A DNA stretch of 64,000 nucleotides from Bosea vestrisii (GTDB taxonomy: Bacteria; Pseudomonadota; Alphaproteobacteria; Rhizobiales; Beijerinckiaceae). The notes below the pieces were generated by a model. The model worked only from the letters and a program-made list of their open reading frames with translations. It was not told the DNA's origin and searched no databases. Where the stretch lies: positions 2,356,001-2,420,000 of the forward strand of contig NZ_CP126307.1 of assembly GCF_030144325.1 (NCBI RefSeq), given 5' to 3'. Every line of letters begins with the position of its first letter. Position 1 is the first letter of the stretch. Shown one piece after another: positions 23,890 through 32,470 of the stretch. A program made the translations under genes and the position numbers.

Positions 23890-25350
23890 TCAGGCGGCCC
23901 GGATCCGGCCGAGGAAGTCGGCGACTTCGGTGTCGAGATCGGACGACTGGCTCGAGAGCACGTCCGCGGAATCGGCGACGTGATTCGCCGCTTCGCCGGT
24001 TTCGTCGGCGACGCGGCTGACGATGTCGATATGACTGCCGGCGGTGACCGTCTCGGTCGCCGCGCGCCTGACGTTCTCGGCGATCCCCGCCGTCGCCACA
24101 TTCTGCTTCTCGACCACCGCGGCGACCGCGCCCGAGATTTGGTTGAGTGTATCGATCGTTGCCGTCATCGCATCGATCGCCTTGATCGCATCGGCCCCCG
24201 AGAGACTAATCGCGTCGATCTGGCCCTGGATCTGCTCGGTCGCCCGCCAGGTCTCGTCTGCGAGGCCCTTGATCTCATGCGCGACGACGGCGAAGCCGCC
24301 GCCCATATTGCCGATCCGCGCAGCCTCGATCGAAGCATTGAGCGCCAGCAGGTTGGTGTGCCGGGCGATGGTCGAGATCACCTGGGTGACGTTGCCGATC
24401 TCGTGCACCTTGCGCGAGAGGTCGCCGACCCTGTCGAGCACGGTGAGGGCCTGCTGCGTCGTGTCTCCGACAAGGCGCGCCGCCTCGTTCACCTGGCGAT
24501 CGACCTCGGTAAAAGAGGTAGCGAGCTCCGACGTCGCCTCGGTGATGGCGATGACGTTGGAGGACGACTGACGCGACGCGACCAATGCCGCGCCCGAACG
24601 CTGCGAAACCTCGGCGGCACCCATGCGCATCTGCTCGGACGCGGCCCGCAGAGACGCGATCGATGCGATGACGGCGCGTGCGATGCCTGCGATCTTCCGC
24701 TCGAACTCGTTGGCGAGGTCGTGCAGGATGCGCCGCCGTTCACGCGCCGCCCGCGCCGTCGTCGTCGCGACATCCTGGCGTGCTTCGTCAGCGATCGCCC
24801 TGGCCGCGTCCGCCTCGGCTCGCTCGCGTTCGGACGCCTCGACCGCCTGCCGGAGCGACCAGACGATCCAGCTCAGTGCCCCAGCCTGAACCGCGACGAT
24901 GGCGCCGTGCAGGAAGGCACGCTTGATGTCGCCGCCGCCGGGAAACACACCGGCCGAATAGACAAAGCTCAGCGTGAGGTGATGGGCGCTGATCGCCATC
25001 GTCGCCGGCAGGAAGATGCGCCAGTCGAGCCAGCCGGCCAGCACGGCCAGCATGGCGAAGAAGTACATGTGCAGGTCGGCCTGATAGGGGTGGCCGGCGA
25101 AGCCATAGACCAGCAACATGACCTGGCCGACCAAAGCGATGCTGGTGATCTGCCGTGTGACCCAACCGATGCGATCGAGCCGCCAGGCGAGCGTCCCCAG
25201 GATCGCGAGCGCGGCCCCTGCCGCCGAGATCGTCGTCGCATGTGGCGCCCCGTCGGACGGGGTGCCGATCAGGAGCAAGGCCGCATTCGCCCACAGAATC
25301 GCGATCAGGAGCCTGGCGAAGCGTATGCGGAGACGTTCGACCTCACCCAC
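23890..25350 (-). CDS. Methyl-accepting chemotaxis protein without periplasmic sensor
   Basis: A 486-residue chemoreceptor. Residues 1-165 are a set of about six membrane helices with short loops and no periplasmic ligand domain. A coiled-coil region follows (residues 165-215, rich in Glu/Ala/Arg). The MCP signalling domain runs to the end, its hairpin tip being IARHTNLLALNASIEAARIGNMGGGFAVVAHEIKGLADETW. The tip departs from the usual R-A-G-E-x-G-R pattern at IGNMGG. It should signal through CheA/CheW, possibly from membrane potential, redox or intramembrane cues. Its start overlaps the small gene upstream by eight bases. Confidence 0.92.
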   Translation of the reverse strand: MGEVERLRIRFARLLIAILWANAALLLIGTPSDGAPHATTISAAGAALAILGTLAWRLDRIGWVTRQITSIALVGQVMLLVYGFAGHPYQADLHMYFFAMLAVLAGWLDWRIFLPATMAISAHHLTLSFVYSAGVFPGGGDIKRAFLHGAIVAVQAGALSWIVWSLRQAVEASERERAEADAARAIADEARQDVATTTARAARERRRILHDLANEFERKIAGIARAVIASIASLRAASEQMRMGAAEVSQRSGAALVASRQSSSNVIAITEATSELATSFTEVDRQVNEAARLVGDTTQQALTVLDRVGDLSRKVHEIGNVTQVISTIARHTNLLALNASIEAARIGNMGGGFAVVAHEIKGLADETWRATEQIQGQIDAISLSGADAIKAIDAMTATIDTLNQISGAVAAVVEKQNVATAGIAENVRRAATETVTAGSHIDIVSRVADETGEAANHVADSADVLSSQSSDLDTEVADFLGRIRAA

Positions 25351-25660
25351 GAGTAAGGCTCCTCACCTGACGGATGCATGATTGGGCGAAGGAGCCGTCC
25401 ACCACGAGCCAGGCCCCCGAGCGATAGAGAGAGATCGCATAGTCGCTGCCATCGCCGATGCTGATCGCGACCGCGGCGTCGGCATCCAGCTGCAGGATGC
25501 TGCCTCCGGCCTGCGAGACGGCGCGCGCCATCTCGGGCGAAGAGGTTCCCGTAGGAAAGAACGCGGCGATGGGCTGTCCTGGAACCGGCCAGGCTGCGAT
25601 GAAAAAGGCGCCCAGCGCCATGACCAGGCCGATAATCAAGCCAAAGCCGACTTCACGCAT
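25343..25660 (-). CDS. Small membrane-anchored hypothetical protein
   Basis: A 105-residue protein with one N-terminal hydrophobic segment (GFGLIIGLVMALGAFFIAAW, residues 5-24) and a soluble remainder presumably outside the inner membrane. I do not recognise a family. The tail includes DADAAVAISIGDGSDYAISLY and AWLVVDGSFAQSC, a beta-rich pattern. It overlaps the chemoreceptor start by eight bases, so they are very likely co-transcribed. It might present a signal to the membrane receptor, but that is speculation. Confidence 0.65.
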   Translation of the reverse strand: MREVGFGLIIGLVMALGAFFIAAWPVPGQPIAAFFPTGTSSPEMARAVSQAGGSILQLDADAAVAISIGDGSDYAISLYRSGAWLVVDGSFAQSCIRQVRSLTRG

Positions 25661-25971
25661 CGCGTGCCCCCGGCATCAGATCCGTTGTCGAGACAACTTC
25701 TCAAGAATGCGGTTAGTCAGCTTTCGAACTGGTAAACGCCGCCGATTACTATTTCCGTAGGTTCGATTTCGTGATCGCGTCAACATTCCGTAACGTAATG
25801 ATTCTCAATTGCCCCTCACGATACATGTTGGAGTTGAAAACATGTACAGGACCGCGCCTGCCAAGATGGGGTCGGCACAGCCTACCTGCCGCCATGATGA
25901 TTCCTCAGCACCACATGGCGCGGCGGCGACGGCTTCGCTATGCTCGCACCGCAATCTGGAGCCGCGCTTGC
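25661..25971. other. Divergent intergenic stretch, no gene seen
   Basis: About 310 bases, less GC-rich than the surroundings, lie between the leftward small membrane protein gene and the rightward lipoprotein gene. Promoters for both should lie here. Open frames crossing it have no ribosome sites or recognisable products. I see no strong dyad. Confidence 0.5.
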
Positions 25972-26115
25972 ATGAAATCCGTTTTTCGCCTCATCGCCGT
26001 TCTCGGCCTCACGACATTGCTCGCCGGCTGCGACCGCTGCGGCAACATGATGGAGCTCGATATGTTCCTCCAGCCGGTCAAGAAGGCCTGCACCGACCAG
26101 AGGCCACAGGGTTGA
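25972..26115 (+). CDS. Short lipoprotein, 47 residues
   Basis: The ATG at 25972 opens MKSVFRLIAVLGLTTLLAGC, a complete lipoprotein signal peptide with lipobox LAGC and lipidation at Cys20. The mature part is only 28 residues (starts CDRCGNMMELDMF) and has three cysteines besides none for a known domain. Similar tiny lipoproteins with a C-D-R-C-G-N start are seen in related alphaproteobacteria as hypothetical proteins. It is followed by a strong two-way terminator. The function is unknown. Confidence 0.65.
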   Translation: MKSVFRLIAVLGLTTLLAGCDRCGNMMELDMFLQPVKKACTDQRPQG

Positions 26116-26142
26116 CGTCCTCAGGATAACACAGCGGGCAAC

Positions 26143-26170
26143 AAAAAAGCCGGGGCTGGGCCCCGGCTTT
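26143..26170. terminator. Bidirectional rho-independent terminator
   Basis: An 11-bp perfect stem (AAAGCCGGGGC / GCCCCGGCTTT) with a three-base loop lies between the convergent lipoprotein and bioY genes. On the minus strand it is followed by a six-T run, ideal for ending bioY transcripts. On the plus strand TTTCTGATTCTG follows. Confidence 0.9.
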
Positions 26171-26194
26171 CTGATTCTGTAGCTGCCGTTCGGC

Positions 26195-26821
26195 TCAGGC
26201 GCGGCGCTTCAGCACCGACCAGCCGGCCCCGACCAGGCTCGCCGCCAGCGCCGCCTTGATCAGGTCGCCGAGCAGGAAGGGCTGCACGCCGGCCGCCCAG
26301 GCCTTGGCGAAACCGAGGCCGGTCGCCCCGCTCGCCATCTGTGCGCCGAGCGCCAGCCAGGCGAAGCCCAGCGTCATCAGCGCGATCTCGGCCAGCACCA
26401 CGCCGCCGGCGAGGCGCCAGAGCGAGGCTCCGCGTGAGCCGGCCCAACCGGCGATAGCGGCCGCAGCGACGAAGCCGATCAGGAAGCCACCCGTCGGTCC
26501 GAGCAGATAGAGCGGGCCGGCCGCGACCGGCGGGGTATTGGTGAACACCGGCAGGCCGAAAAGGCCGTAGGCGATGTAGAGCGCGACCGTCGCAGCACCG
26601 AGGCGCGCGCCATAAGCGGCGCCGAGACCGAGGACGGCCAGCGTCTGCAGCGTCATCGGCACCGGCCAGAACGGCACCTTGACCTTGGCGGCGGCGATGA
26701 TCAGCAGGCTGCCGACGACGGCGAGCGCGATATTGCGCAGGACGCGCGTGCGCGGATCCGACAGGACCGGCAGGGCCGCGTTGACCATGGTGGTGGCAGA
26801 CAAAGGCAATGTCTCGGCCAT
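26195..26821 (-). CDS. bioY: Biotin transporter BioY
   Basis: A 208-residue membrane protein of the BioY S-component family. Characteristic segments are KVPFWPVPMTLQTLAVLGLGAAYG (residues about 49-72) and PLYLLGPTGGFLIGF, both part of the biotin-binding core. About six membrane helices are visible. BioY can work alone or with the BioMN energy module, which is not in this window. Expressed leftward and ended by the terminator at 26143. Confidence 0.95.
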   Translation of the reverse strand: MAETLPLSATTMVNAALPVLSDPRTRVLRNIALAVVGSLLIIAAAKVKVPFWPVPMTLQTLAVLGLGAAYGARLGAATVALYIAYGLFGLPVFTNTPPVAAGPLYLLGPTGGFLIGFVAAAAIAGWAGSRGASLWRLAGGVVLAEIALMTLGFAWLALGAQMASGATGLGFAKAWAAGVQPFLLGDLIKAALAASLVGAGWSVLKRRA

Positions 26822-26928
26822 AGGATCTCGTCCTTCTTCTTCGGGCCGTCGACGCCCGGCTCGTTCGTCTATAGGGAATGGCCCACCGGCTCACAAGCCG
26901 GCGATCATGCCCGCTTGCAGATGTGCAG

Positions 26929-27870
26929 ATGACCAGTTCCACCCGAGACGCCGCCACCGACCAGCCCCTCGACTTCGACCGCGACCCCGGCGCGGCCTCC
27001 GGCGAACTCGTCCGGCTCTCGCCGCTGGTGCGTCGCCTGATCGCCGGCAATGGCGGGCCGATGACCTTCACCGGCACCTGCAGCTATATCGTCGGCCGTG
27101 GCCGGATCGCGATCATCGATCCCGGCCCTGACGATCCCGCCCATGTCGAGCGCCTGCTCGCCGCCATCGCCGGCGAGACCGTCACCGACATCGTGATTAC
27201 CCACACCCATCGCGACCATTCCCCGGCCTCGCGCGCGCTCAAGGCCGCGACCGGCGCGCGCATCGTCGGCTGCGGGCTGCATCGACCGGCGCGCGAGCTT
27301 GTCCTCGGCGAGATCAACCCGCTCGACGCCGCCGCCGACAAGGATTACGCCCCCGATCTCGTCATGGCCGAGAACGATGCCGTCTCCGGCCCGGGCTGGA
27401 CACTCCAGGCGCTGGAGACGCCCGGCCACACCGCCAACCATCTCGCCTTCGCCCTGCCGGAGGAGAACACCTTGTTCTCCGGCGACCATGTCATGGCCTG
27501 GTCGACCTCGATCGTCGCCCCGCCCGACGGCTCGATGGTCGCCTACATGGCCTCGATCGAGAAATTGCGCGGCCGCGACGACCGACTCTACTGGCCCGGC
27601 CATGGCGGCCCGGTGCGCGAGCCGCAGCGCTTCCTGCGCGGGCTGGTGCAGCATCGACGCCTGCGCGAGGCGGCGATCCTCAGCCGGATGCAAGCTGGAG
27701 ACGAGACGATTGCCGAGATGGTGCCGCCGATCTATCAGGAGCTGCCGACGGCCCTGCGCGGTGCCGCCTCGCTCTCGGTGCTGGCGCAGCTCGAGGACCT
27801 GGTCGCGCGGGGCGTCGTGCTCTGCGATGACGAGGCGCCGATGCTGACGAGCCGCTATCGGCTGGCTTGA
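26929..27870 (+). CDS. MBL fold metallo-hydrolase (LACTB2-like)
   Basis: A 313-residue metallo-beta-lactamase-fold protein. The ATG at 26929 gives MTSSTRDAATDQPLDF; an upstream ATG at 26878 adds 17 residues of low plausibility. The zinc motif is ITHTHRDHS, with the second-ligand histidine in ETPGHTANH, the aspartate in FSGDHVMAW and a late histidine in YWPGHGGP. The C-terminal winged-helix-like tail (LRGAASLSVLAQLEDLVARG) matches the LACTB2/beta-lactamase-like subgroup of RNA- or ester-hydrolysing enzymes. It is divergent from bioY. The substrate is unknown. Confidence 0.9.
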   Translation: MTSSTRDAATDQPLDFDRDPGAASGELVRLSPLVRRLIAGNGGPMTFTGTCSYIVGRGRIAIIDPGPDDPAHVERLLAAIAGETVTDIVITHTHRDHSPASRALKAATGARIVGCGLHRPARELVLGEINPLDAAADKDYAPDLVMAENDAVSGPGWTLQALETPGHTANHLAFALPEENTLFSGDHVMAWSTSIVAPPDGSMVAYMASIEKLRGRDDRLYWPGHGGPVREPQRFLRGLVQHRRLREAAILSRMQAGDETIAEMVPPIYQELPTALRGAASLSVLAQLEDLVARGVVLCDDEAPMLTSRYRLA

Positions 27871-27873
27871 AGC

Positions 27874-28650
27874 TCAGCGCAGCTCGACTAGGAGCTTCAC
27901 CTCTTCCTCGAAGGCGGCGATGCGCTTGGCATTGGCACCGAAATCGAAGCCGCCCAGCCGCGAGGCAGAGCGGATGTCGATGCGGCTGCCATCGGCGCGC
28001 GGCCGGATGCGAATGGTGATGTCGTCGACGAGGCGCAGCACGCGCGAGCGTGCCACCGCGTCGAGCCGCCCTGCTCCGCTGCGCCCGCCGGGCGCCGCGC
28101 CTTCCAGCACCTGCCAGCCGAGATTGACTGAGGCCTTGCGGGCAATGTCGTAGGCGACCTCGGCCGGCAATTCGAGCACGATCGGCAGCGCCTTCGGATA
28201 GCCCTGGCGCTGCGCCGCGCGCCGCTCGGCCGGAACATCAGGCGGCACGCGGCCCTCGCGCGCCGCCAGCGCCACGCGCGAACGGCTGAAAGCCGGCGGC
28301 TCGGCGATATCGGTCGAGACCTCGGCGATCAGCGGCAGGGTCGCGAGCTGGAAGCCGCCATAGGCGACCGGCGCCAGCAGAAGCAGGCAGAGCACGAAGG
28401 CCTGCACGGCGATGCCGATGCCGCGATGCCCGTCCTGCCAGATCCTGATGAAGGCAGCGAGCGTCAGCAGGAAGGCGAGCGCAACGAAGAGATAGGCGCC
28501 GGCGATCGGCGCCAGCCGCTCGAGCGAGGGCTGCCCGAAGCGGAAGATCAGCACGCTGAGCGCAACGACCGTCAACCCGAACAGGGCCAGGCGCCGGCTC
28601 CAGATCGCCGCGCGCGAAATCGGCTCCTCGAAGACGAGACGACGATGCAT
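27874..28650 (-). CDS. DUF1499 domain-containing membrane protein
   Basis: A 258-residue protein begun at the ATG at 28650 (MHRRLVFEEPISRAAIW); the open frame runs further upstream only as antisense of the transporter gene. Three hydrophobic segments occupy about residues 20-110. A soluble DUF1499 domain follows (ALPIVLELPAEVAYDIARKA, DDITIRIRPRADGSRIDIRSASRLGGFDFG). DUF1499 has no established function. It starts six bases after the EamA stop, so it is in one operon with EamA and ilvD. Confidence 0.85.
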   Translation of the reverse strand: MHRRLVFEEPISRAAIWSRRLALFGLTVVALSVLIFRFGQPSLERLAPIAGAYLFVALAFLLTLAAFIRIWQDGHRGIGIAVQAFVLCLLLLAPVAYGGFQLATLPLIAEVSTDIAEPPAFSRSRVALAAREGRVPPDVPAERRAAQRQGYPKALPIVLELPAEVAYDIARKASVNLGWQVLEGAAPGGRSGAGRLDAVARSRVLRLVDDITIRIRPRADGSRIDIRSASRLGGFDFGANAKRIAAFEEEVKLLVELR

Positions 28651-28655
28651 CTCTC

Positions 28656-29561
28656 TTAGGTGGCGGAGCGCCCGGCGGAAGGCAAGCCGCGAGTTCCATC
28701 GGTGGTCGCGAGCCAGATGCCGACCCCGACGACGATGATTCCGACCACCAGATTCCAGCCGATCGGTTCGTTCAGCAGGAGAGCGGCCATGAGCGAGGCC
28801 GTGACCGGGTTGACGGTGACGGTGACCGCGACGCTGGTCGCCGACGCCCGACCGAGGGCGAAAGCCCAGAGATAGAAGGTCAGGGCGGCGCCGATCACGC
28901 CAAGATAAAGCGCCGCCGACCATTGCGGGACTGCGAATTGTGCGACCGCATCGAAGCTGCCGCGCAGCGCCGAGATCAGAACCAGGGCCGCAGCGCCCAC
29001 GGTCATCGCGACCGTCGTGAACGGGATCGGCCCGCAGCGGCTGATCACCCGCTTCGACCAGATGCCGTACAGCGCCATGCACAAAGCCGCCGCGATCATC
29101 AGGAGATCGCCGCGCCAGGCCTGCGGCGGTGCGTGACTGAGGCCTGAGAGAAGCGCGAAGCCGACGCCCACCATGGCGATCAGCACGCCGATGGTCTTGC
29201 GCGCCGTCAACCGCTCACGGCCGAGCGCCGCGCCGACGACCAGCGACAGCAGCGGCAAGGTCGAGAGTGCGAGCGCACCACGCGCACTACTCGTATAGAT
29301 CAGCGACGCGTTGAACAGGATCGGGAAGATCGCGAAGAAGAGCAGCCCCAGCCCGGCGGTCTGGAGCCAGTCGCTGCGATCCGGCCAGCGCCGGTCGCCA
29401 AGCAGGGCGACCGGCGCGAGCAACAGGCAACCGATGCCGAAGCGGAAGGAGCCGATCGCAAGAGGATCGAGATGGCCGACGAGATAGCGGGTCGCGGCGA
29501 TGGAAGTTCCTCCGAGCGCACTTGAAGCCGCAGCAGCCACCACACCCCAGAGCTCGCTCAT
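28656..29561 (-). CDS. EamA/DMT family transporter
   Basis: A 301-residue permease of the drug/metabolite transporter superfamily. About ten membrane helices fall in two EamA repeats of five (residues about 5-140 and 150-290). PLLSLVVGAALGRERLTARK is typical of the first repeat end and NPVTASLMAALLLNEPIGWN of the second. Such proteins export amino acids or metabolites. It lies 26 bases downstream of ilvD, so an amino-acid-related substrate is conceivable. Confidence 0.92.
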   Translation of the reverse strand: MSELWGVVAAAASSALGGTSIAATRYLVGHLDPLAIGSFRFGIGCLLLAPVALLGDRRWPDRSDWLQTAGLGLLFFAIFPILFNASLIYTSSARGALALSTLPLLSLVVGAALGRERLTARKTIGVLIAMVGVGFALLSGLSHAPPQAWRGDLLMIAAALCMALYGIWSKRVISRCGPIPFTTVAMTVGAAALVLISALRGSFDAVAQFAVPQWSAALYLGVIGAALTFYLWAFALGRASATSVAVTVTVNPVTASLMAALLLNEPIGWNLVVGIIVVGVGIWLATTDGTRGLPSAGRSAT

Positions 29562-29587
29562 GCCGGGGCCTTCGCTGGCTTGCCAGC

Positions 29588-31429
29588 TCAGTCGATCGCC
29601 CGAACCGCCCCCTTGGCCGCGCTGGTCGCGAGCGCCGCATAGGCTTTCAGCGCGGTCGTGACCTTGCGCTTGCGCGGCGCCGCTGGCTTCCAGGCATCCT
29701 TGCCCTTGGCTTCCATCGCCGCACGCCGGCGCGCCATCTCCTCGTCGGAGACCTTGAGGCTGATGCCGCGATTCGGGATATCGATCTCGATCACGTCGCC
29801 GCTCTCGACCAGGCCGATCGCGCCGCCCTCGGCCGCCTCGGGCGAGACATGGCCGATCGAGAGGCCCGAAGAGCCGCCCGAGAAGCGCCCGTCGGTGATC
29901 AGCGCGCAGGCCTTTCCGAGCCCCTTCGATTTCAGATAGCTCGTCGGATAGAGCATCTCCTGCATGCCCGGCCCGCCGCGCGGCCCCTCATAGCGGATCA
30001 GCACGATCTCGCCGGCCTTGACCTTGTTGTTGAGGATGCCCTCGACCGCCGCATCCTGGCTCTCGAAGATCACCGCCTTGCCCGAGAAGGTCAGGATCGA
30101 GGCGTCGACACCGGCCGTCTTCACGATGCAGCCGTCGAGCGCGATGTTGCCGTAGAGCACGGCAAGGCCGCCATCCTGCGAATGCGCATGCGCCTTTTCG
30201 CGGATGACACCGGTCTCGCGATCGAGGTCGAGTTCCTCATAGCGCCGGTCCTGGCTGAAGGCGACTTGCGTCGGCACGCCGCCAGGGGCGGCGCTGTAGA
30301 AGGAGCGCACCGCCTCGCTCTGCGTCTGCCTGATGTCCCAGCGCTCCAGCGCCTCGGCCAGCGTGGCGCTATGCACGGTCGGGAGCGAGGTGTCGAGCAG
30401 CCCCGCGCGGTCGAGCTCGCCCAAAATCGCCATGATGCCGCCGGCGCGGTGGACGTCCTCCATGTGCACATTGGCGACGGCGGGCGCGACCTTGCACAGC
30501 ACCGGCACGTTGCGCGACAGCCGGTCGATATCGGCCATGGTGAAGTCGATCTCGGCCTCGTGCGCCGCCGCCAACAGGTGGAGCACCGTGTTGGTCGAGC
30601 CGCCCATCGAGATATCGAGCGTCATCGCGTTCTCGAACGCCTTGAAGCTCGAGACATTGCGCGGCAGCACGCTCTCGTCGTTCTGCTCATAGTAGCGCTT
30701 GGCAATGTCGACGATGAGATGGCCGGCCTCGACAAAGAGGCGCTTGCGATCGGCATGGGTCGCCAGCGTCGAGCCGTTGCCGGGCAGCGCCAGGCCCAGC
30801 GCCTCGGTCAGGCAGTTCATCGAATTGGCGGTGAACATGCCCGAGCACGAGCCGCAGGTCGGGCAGGCCGAGCGCTCGATCACCTCGACTTCGCTGTCCG
30901 AGTACTTGCTGTCGGCAGCGGCGACCATGGCGTCGACCAGGTCGACCTTCTTCAGCACGCCCTCGGCGATGTACTTGCCGGCCTCCATCGGCCCGCCGGA
31001 GACGAACACGACCGGGATGTTCAGCCGCATCGCCGCCATCAGCATGCCGGGCGTGATCTTGTCGCAATTGGAGATGCAGACCATCGCGTCAGCGCAATGG
31101 GCGTTGACCATGTATTCGACGCTGTCAGCGATCAGCTCGCGCGACGGCAGCGAATAGAGCATGCCGTCATGGCCCATGGCGATGCCGTCATCGACCGCGA
31201 TGGTGTTGAACTCCTTGGCGACGCCGCCGGCCTTTTCGATCTCGCGCGCCACCAGTTGCCCGAGGTCCTTGAGGTGGACATGGCCCGGCACGAACTGGGT
31301 GAACGAGTTCACCACCGCGATGATCGGCTTGCCGAAATCGGAATCCTTCATGCCGGTGGCGCGCCAGAGGCCGCGGGCGCCGGCCATGTTGCGGCCATGG
31401 GTGGTGGTGGCGGATCTCAGCCTCGGCAT
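29588..31429 (-). CDS. ilvD: Dihydroxy-acid dehydratase
   Basis: A 613-residue IlvD, which dehydrates 2,3-dihydroxy-isovalerate and 2,3-dihydroxy-3-methylvalerate in valine and isoleucine synthesis. The N-terminus RSATTTHGRNMAGARGLWRATG is diagnostic. Iron-sulfur ligands are visible in SNCDKITPGM and CPTCGSCSGMFTANSMN. GRFSGGSSGLSIGHVSPEA near the C-terminus holds the active-site serine. Full length is normal for the family. It is first of a leftward run with EamA and DUF1499 genes and is divergent from a LysR gene with a strong dyad between them. Confidence 0.97.
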   Translation of the reverse strand: MPRLRSATTTHGRNMAGARGLWRATGMKDSDFGKPIIAVVNSFTQFVPGHVHLKDLGQLVAREIEKAGGVAKEFNTIAVDDGIAMGHDGMLYSLPSRELIADSVEYMVNAHCADAMVCISNCDKITPGMLMAAMRLNIPVVFVSGGPMEAGKYIAEGVLKKVDLVDAMVAAADSKYSDSEVEVIERSACPTCGSCSGMFTANSMNCLTEALGLALPGNGSTLATHADRKRLFVEAGHLIVDIAKRYYEQNDESVLPRNVSSFKAFENAMTLDISMGGSTNTVLHLLAAAHEAEIDFTMADIDRLSRNVPVLCKVAPAVANVHMEDVHRAGGIMAILGELDRAGLLDTSLPTVHSATLAEALERWDIRQTQSEAVRSFYSAAPGGVPTQVAFSQDRRYEELDLDRETGVIREKAHAHSQDGGLAVLYGNIALDGCIVKTAGVDASILTFSGKAVIFESQDAAVEGILNNKVKAGEIVLIRYEGPRGGPGMQEMLYPTSYLKSKGLGKACALITDGRFSGGSSGLSIGHVSPEAAEGGAIGLVESGDVIEIDIPNRGISLKVSDEEMARRRAAMEAKGKDAWKPAAPRKRKVTTALKAYAALATSAAKGAVRAID

Positions 31430-31499
31430 GCTTGACCTCGTCGACAGGGCGTCCGAACAGAAGGGTTCGCCCTATAGCTAGCGGCGGCGCGCGACCAGC

Positions 31500-31522
31500 C
31501 AAAATTGAATTATTCGATTTTG
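31500..31522. promoter_or_regulatory. 23-base dyad between ilvD and the LysR gene
   Basis: The arms CAAAATnGAAT and ATTCnATTTTG mirror each other around a central T, with one unmatched pair per arm. It is AT-rich in a GC-rich background, 42 bases upstream of the LysR start and 70 bases upstream of ilvD. It also has the T-N11-A spacing expected of LysR boxes. A likely LysR binding site. Confidence 0.65.
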
Positions 31523-31564
31523 ATGATCGACGCCGTCCATGCTGCGGGCGCGAAAGGCCTGCCA

Positions 31565-32421
31565 ATGCTGCGCAATATCGACATCGACCTGCTGCGCTCC
31601 TTCGTCACCATCGCCGAGCTGCGCTCCTTCACCCGCGCTGCAGCGGCCCTGAACCGCACCCAGTCGACGATCTCGACACAGGTGCGAAAGCTCGAGGAGA
31701 TCGCCGGCCAGACCCTGCTGCAGCGCTCGCCGCAGGAGGTGCTTTTGACCCGGGCCGGCGAAGATTTCCTCGGCTACGCCCGCCGCATCGTAGCGCTGCA
31801 TGACGAGGCGCTCGACGTCGTCCGCGCCCAGAGCGTCTCCGGCCGGGTCCGGCTCGCGGTGATGGACGATTACGCCACCATCGTCCTGCCCGAGACTCTG
31901 GCTCGTTTCGCCCGCTCGCATCCGGAAGTCGAGCTCGAGGTCACCACCGGCTTCACCCGGGACCTGCTCGCCAGTCTCGGCGAGGCCTTCGACATCGTGC
32001 TCGCGACGCAGAAGGCCGGCGACGGCACTGGCGAAGTCCTGCGCACCGAGCGCACCGCCTGGGCCTGGTCCGACCGGCATGATTTCCCCCGGCCGGCCCC
32101 TTGCCGCTCGCGCTGCTCAAGGCGCCGAACATGTATCGCGAATGGGCGCTCGCGGCGCTGAACGAGGCCGGCCGGCCCTGGCGCATCCTGTTCTCCTCCT
32201 CCAGCATCGGCGCGGTCGAGGCCGTCGCGGCCGCCGGCGCGGCGCTGACCGTGGTCAAGGCCGGAACCGCGCGCGAGGGCCTTCGCCTGCTCGGCGCGGC
32301 GGAGGAACTGCCTGCCCTGCCGGCCTCCGAGATCGCGCTGCACCTGGCGCCGGGGCGCCCGATGCCCGCAGTGCGGGCGCTGGCCGGATTTCTGGCCGAA
32401 GCGCTCAAAGCGGAGGGATAG
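31565..32421 (+). CDS. LysR family transcriptional regulator, apparent frameshift
   Basis: The N-terminal half is a normal LysR helix-turn-helix (LRSFVTIAELRSFTRAAAAL, LNRTQSTISTQVRKLEE) followed by the first effector subdomain (GRVRLAVMDDYATIVLPETL). At a run of five Cs (32086-32090) the frame breaks. The downstream frame continues as LPLALLKAPNMYREWALAAL to the end, a proper LysR C-terminal half. Adding one C restores a protein of about 285 residues, normal for the family. As written the product stops at 32161. It is divergent from ilvD and next to the dyad at 31500. Confidence 0.82.
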
Positions 32422-32470
32422 AGCCTCCTTCTCGCGACGGGAGGAGGGACGCTCTCTTGGACGATCTCCC

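Noticed and set aside
29522..31435. A 637-codon plus-strand frame opposite ilvD
   Set aside because: Antisense shadow with repetitive composition. ilvD on the minus strand is unmistakable.
32101..32421. An independent 106-residue protein
   Set aside because: It is the C-terminal half of the LysR regulator in the shifted frame, not a gene with its own start.
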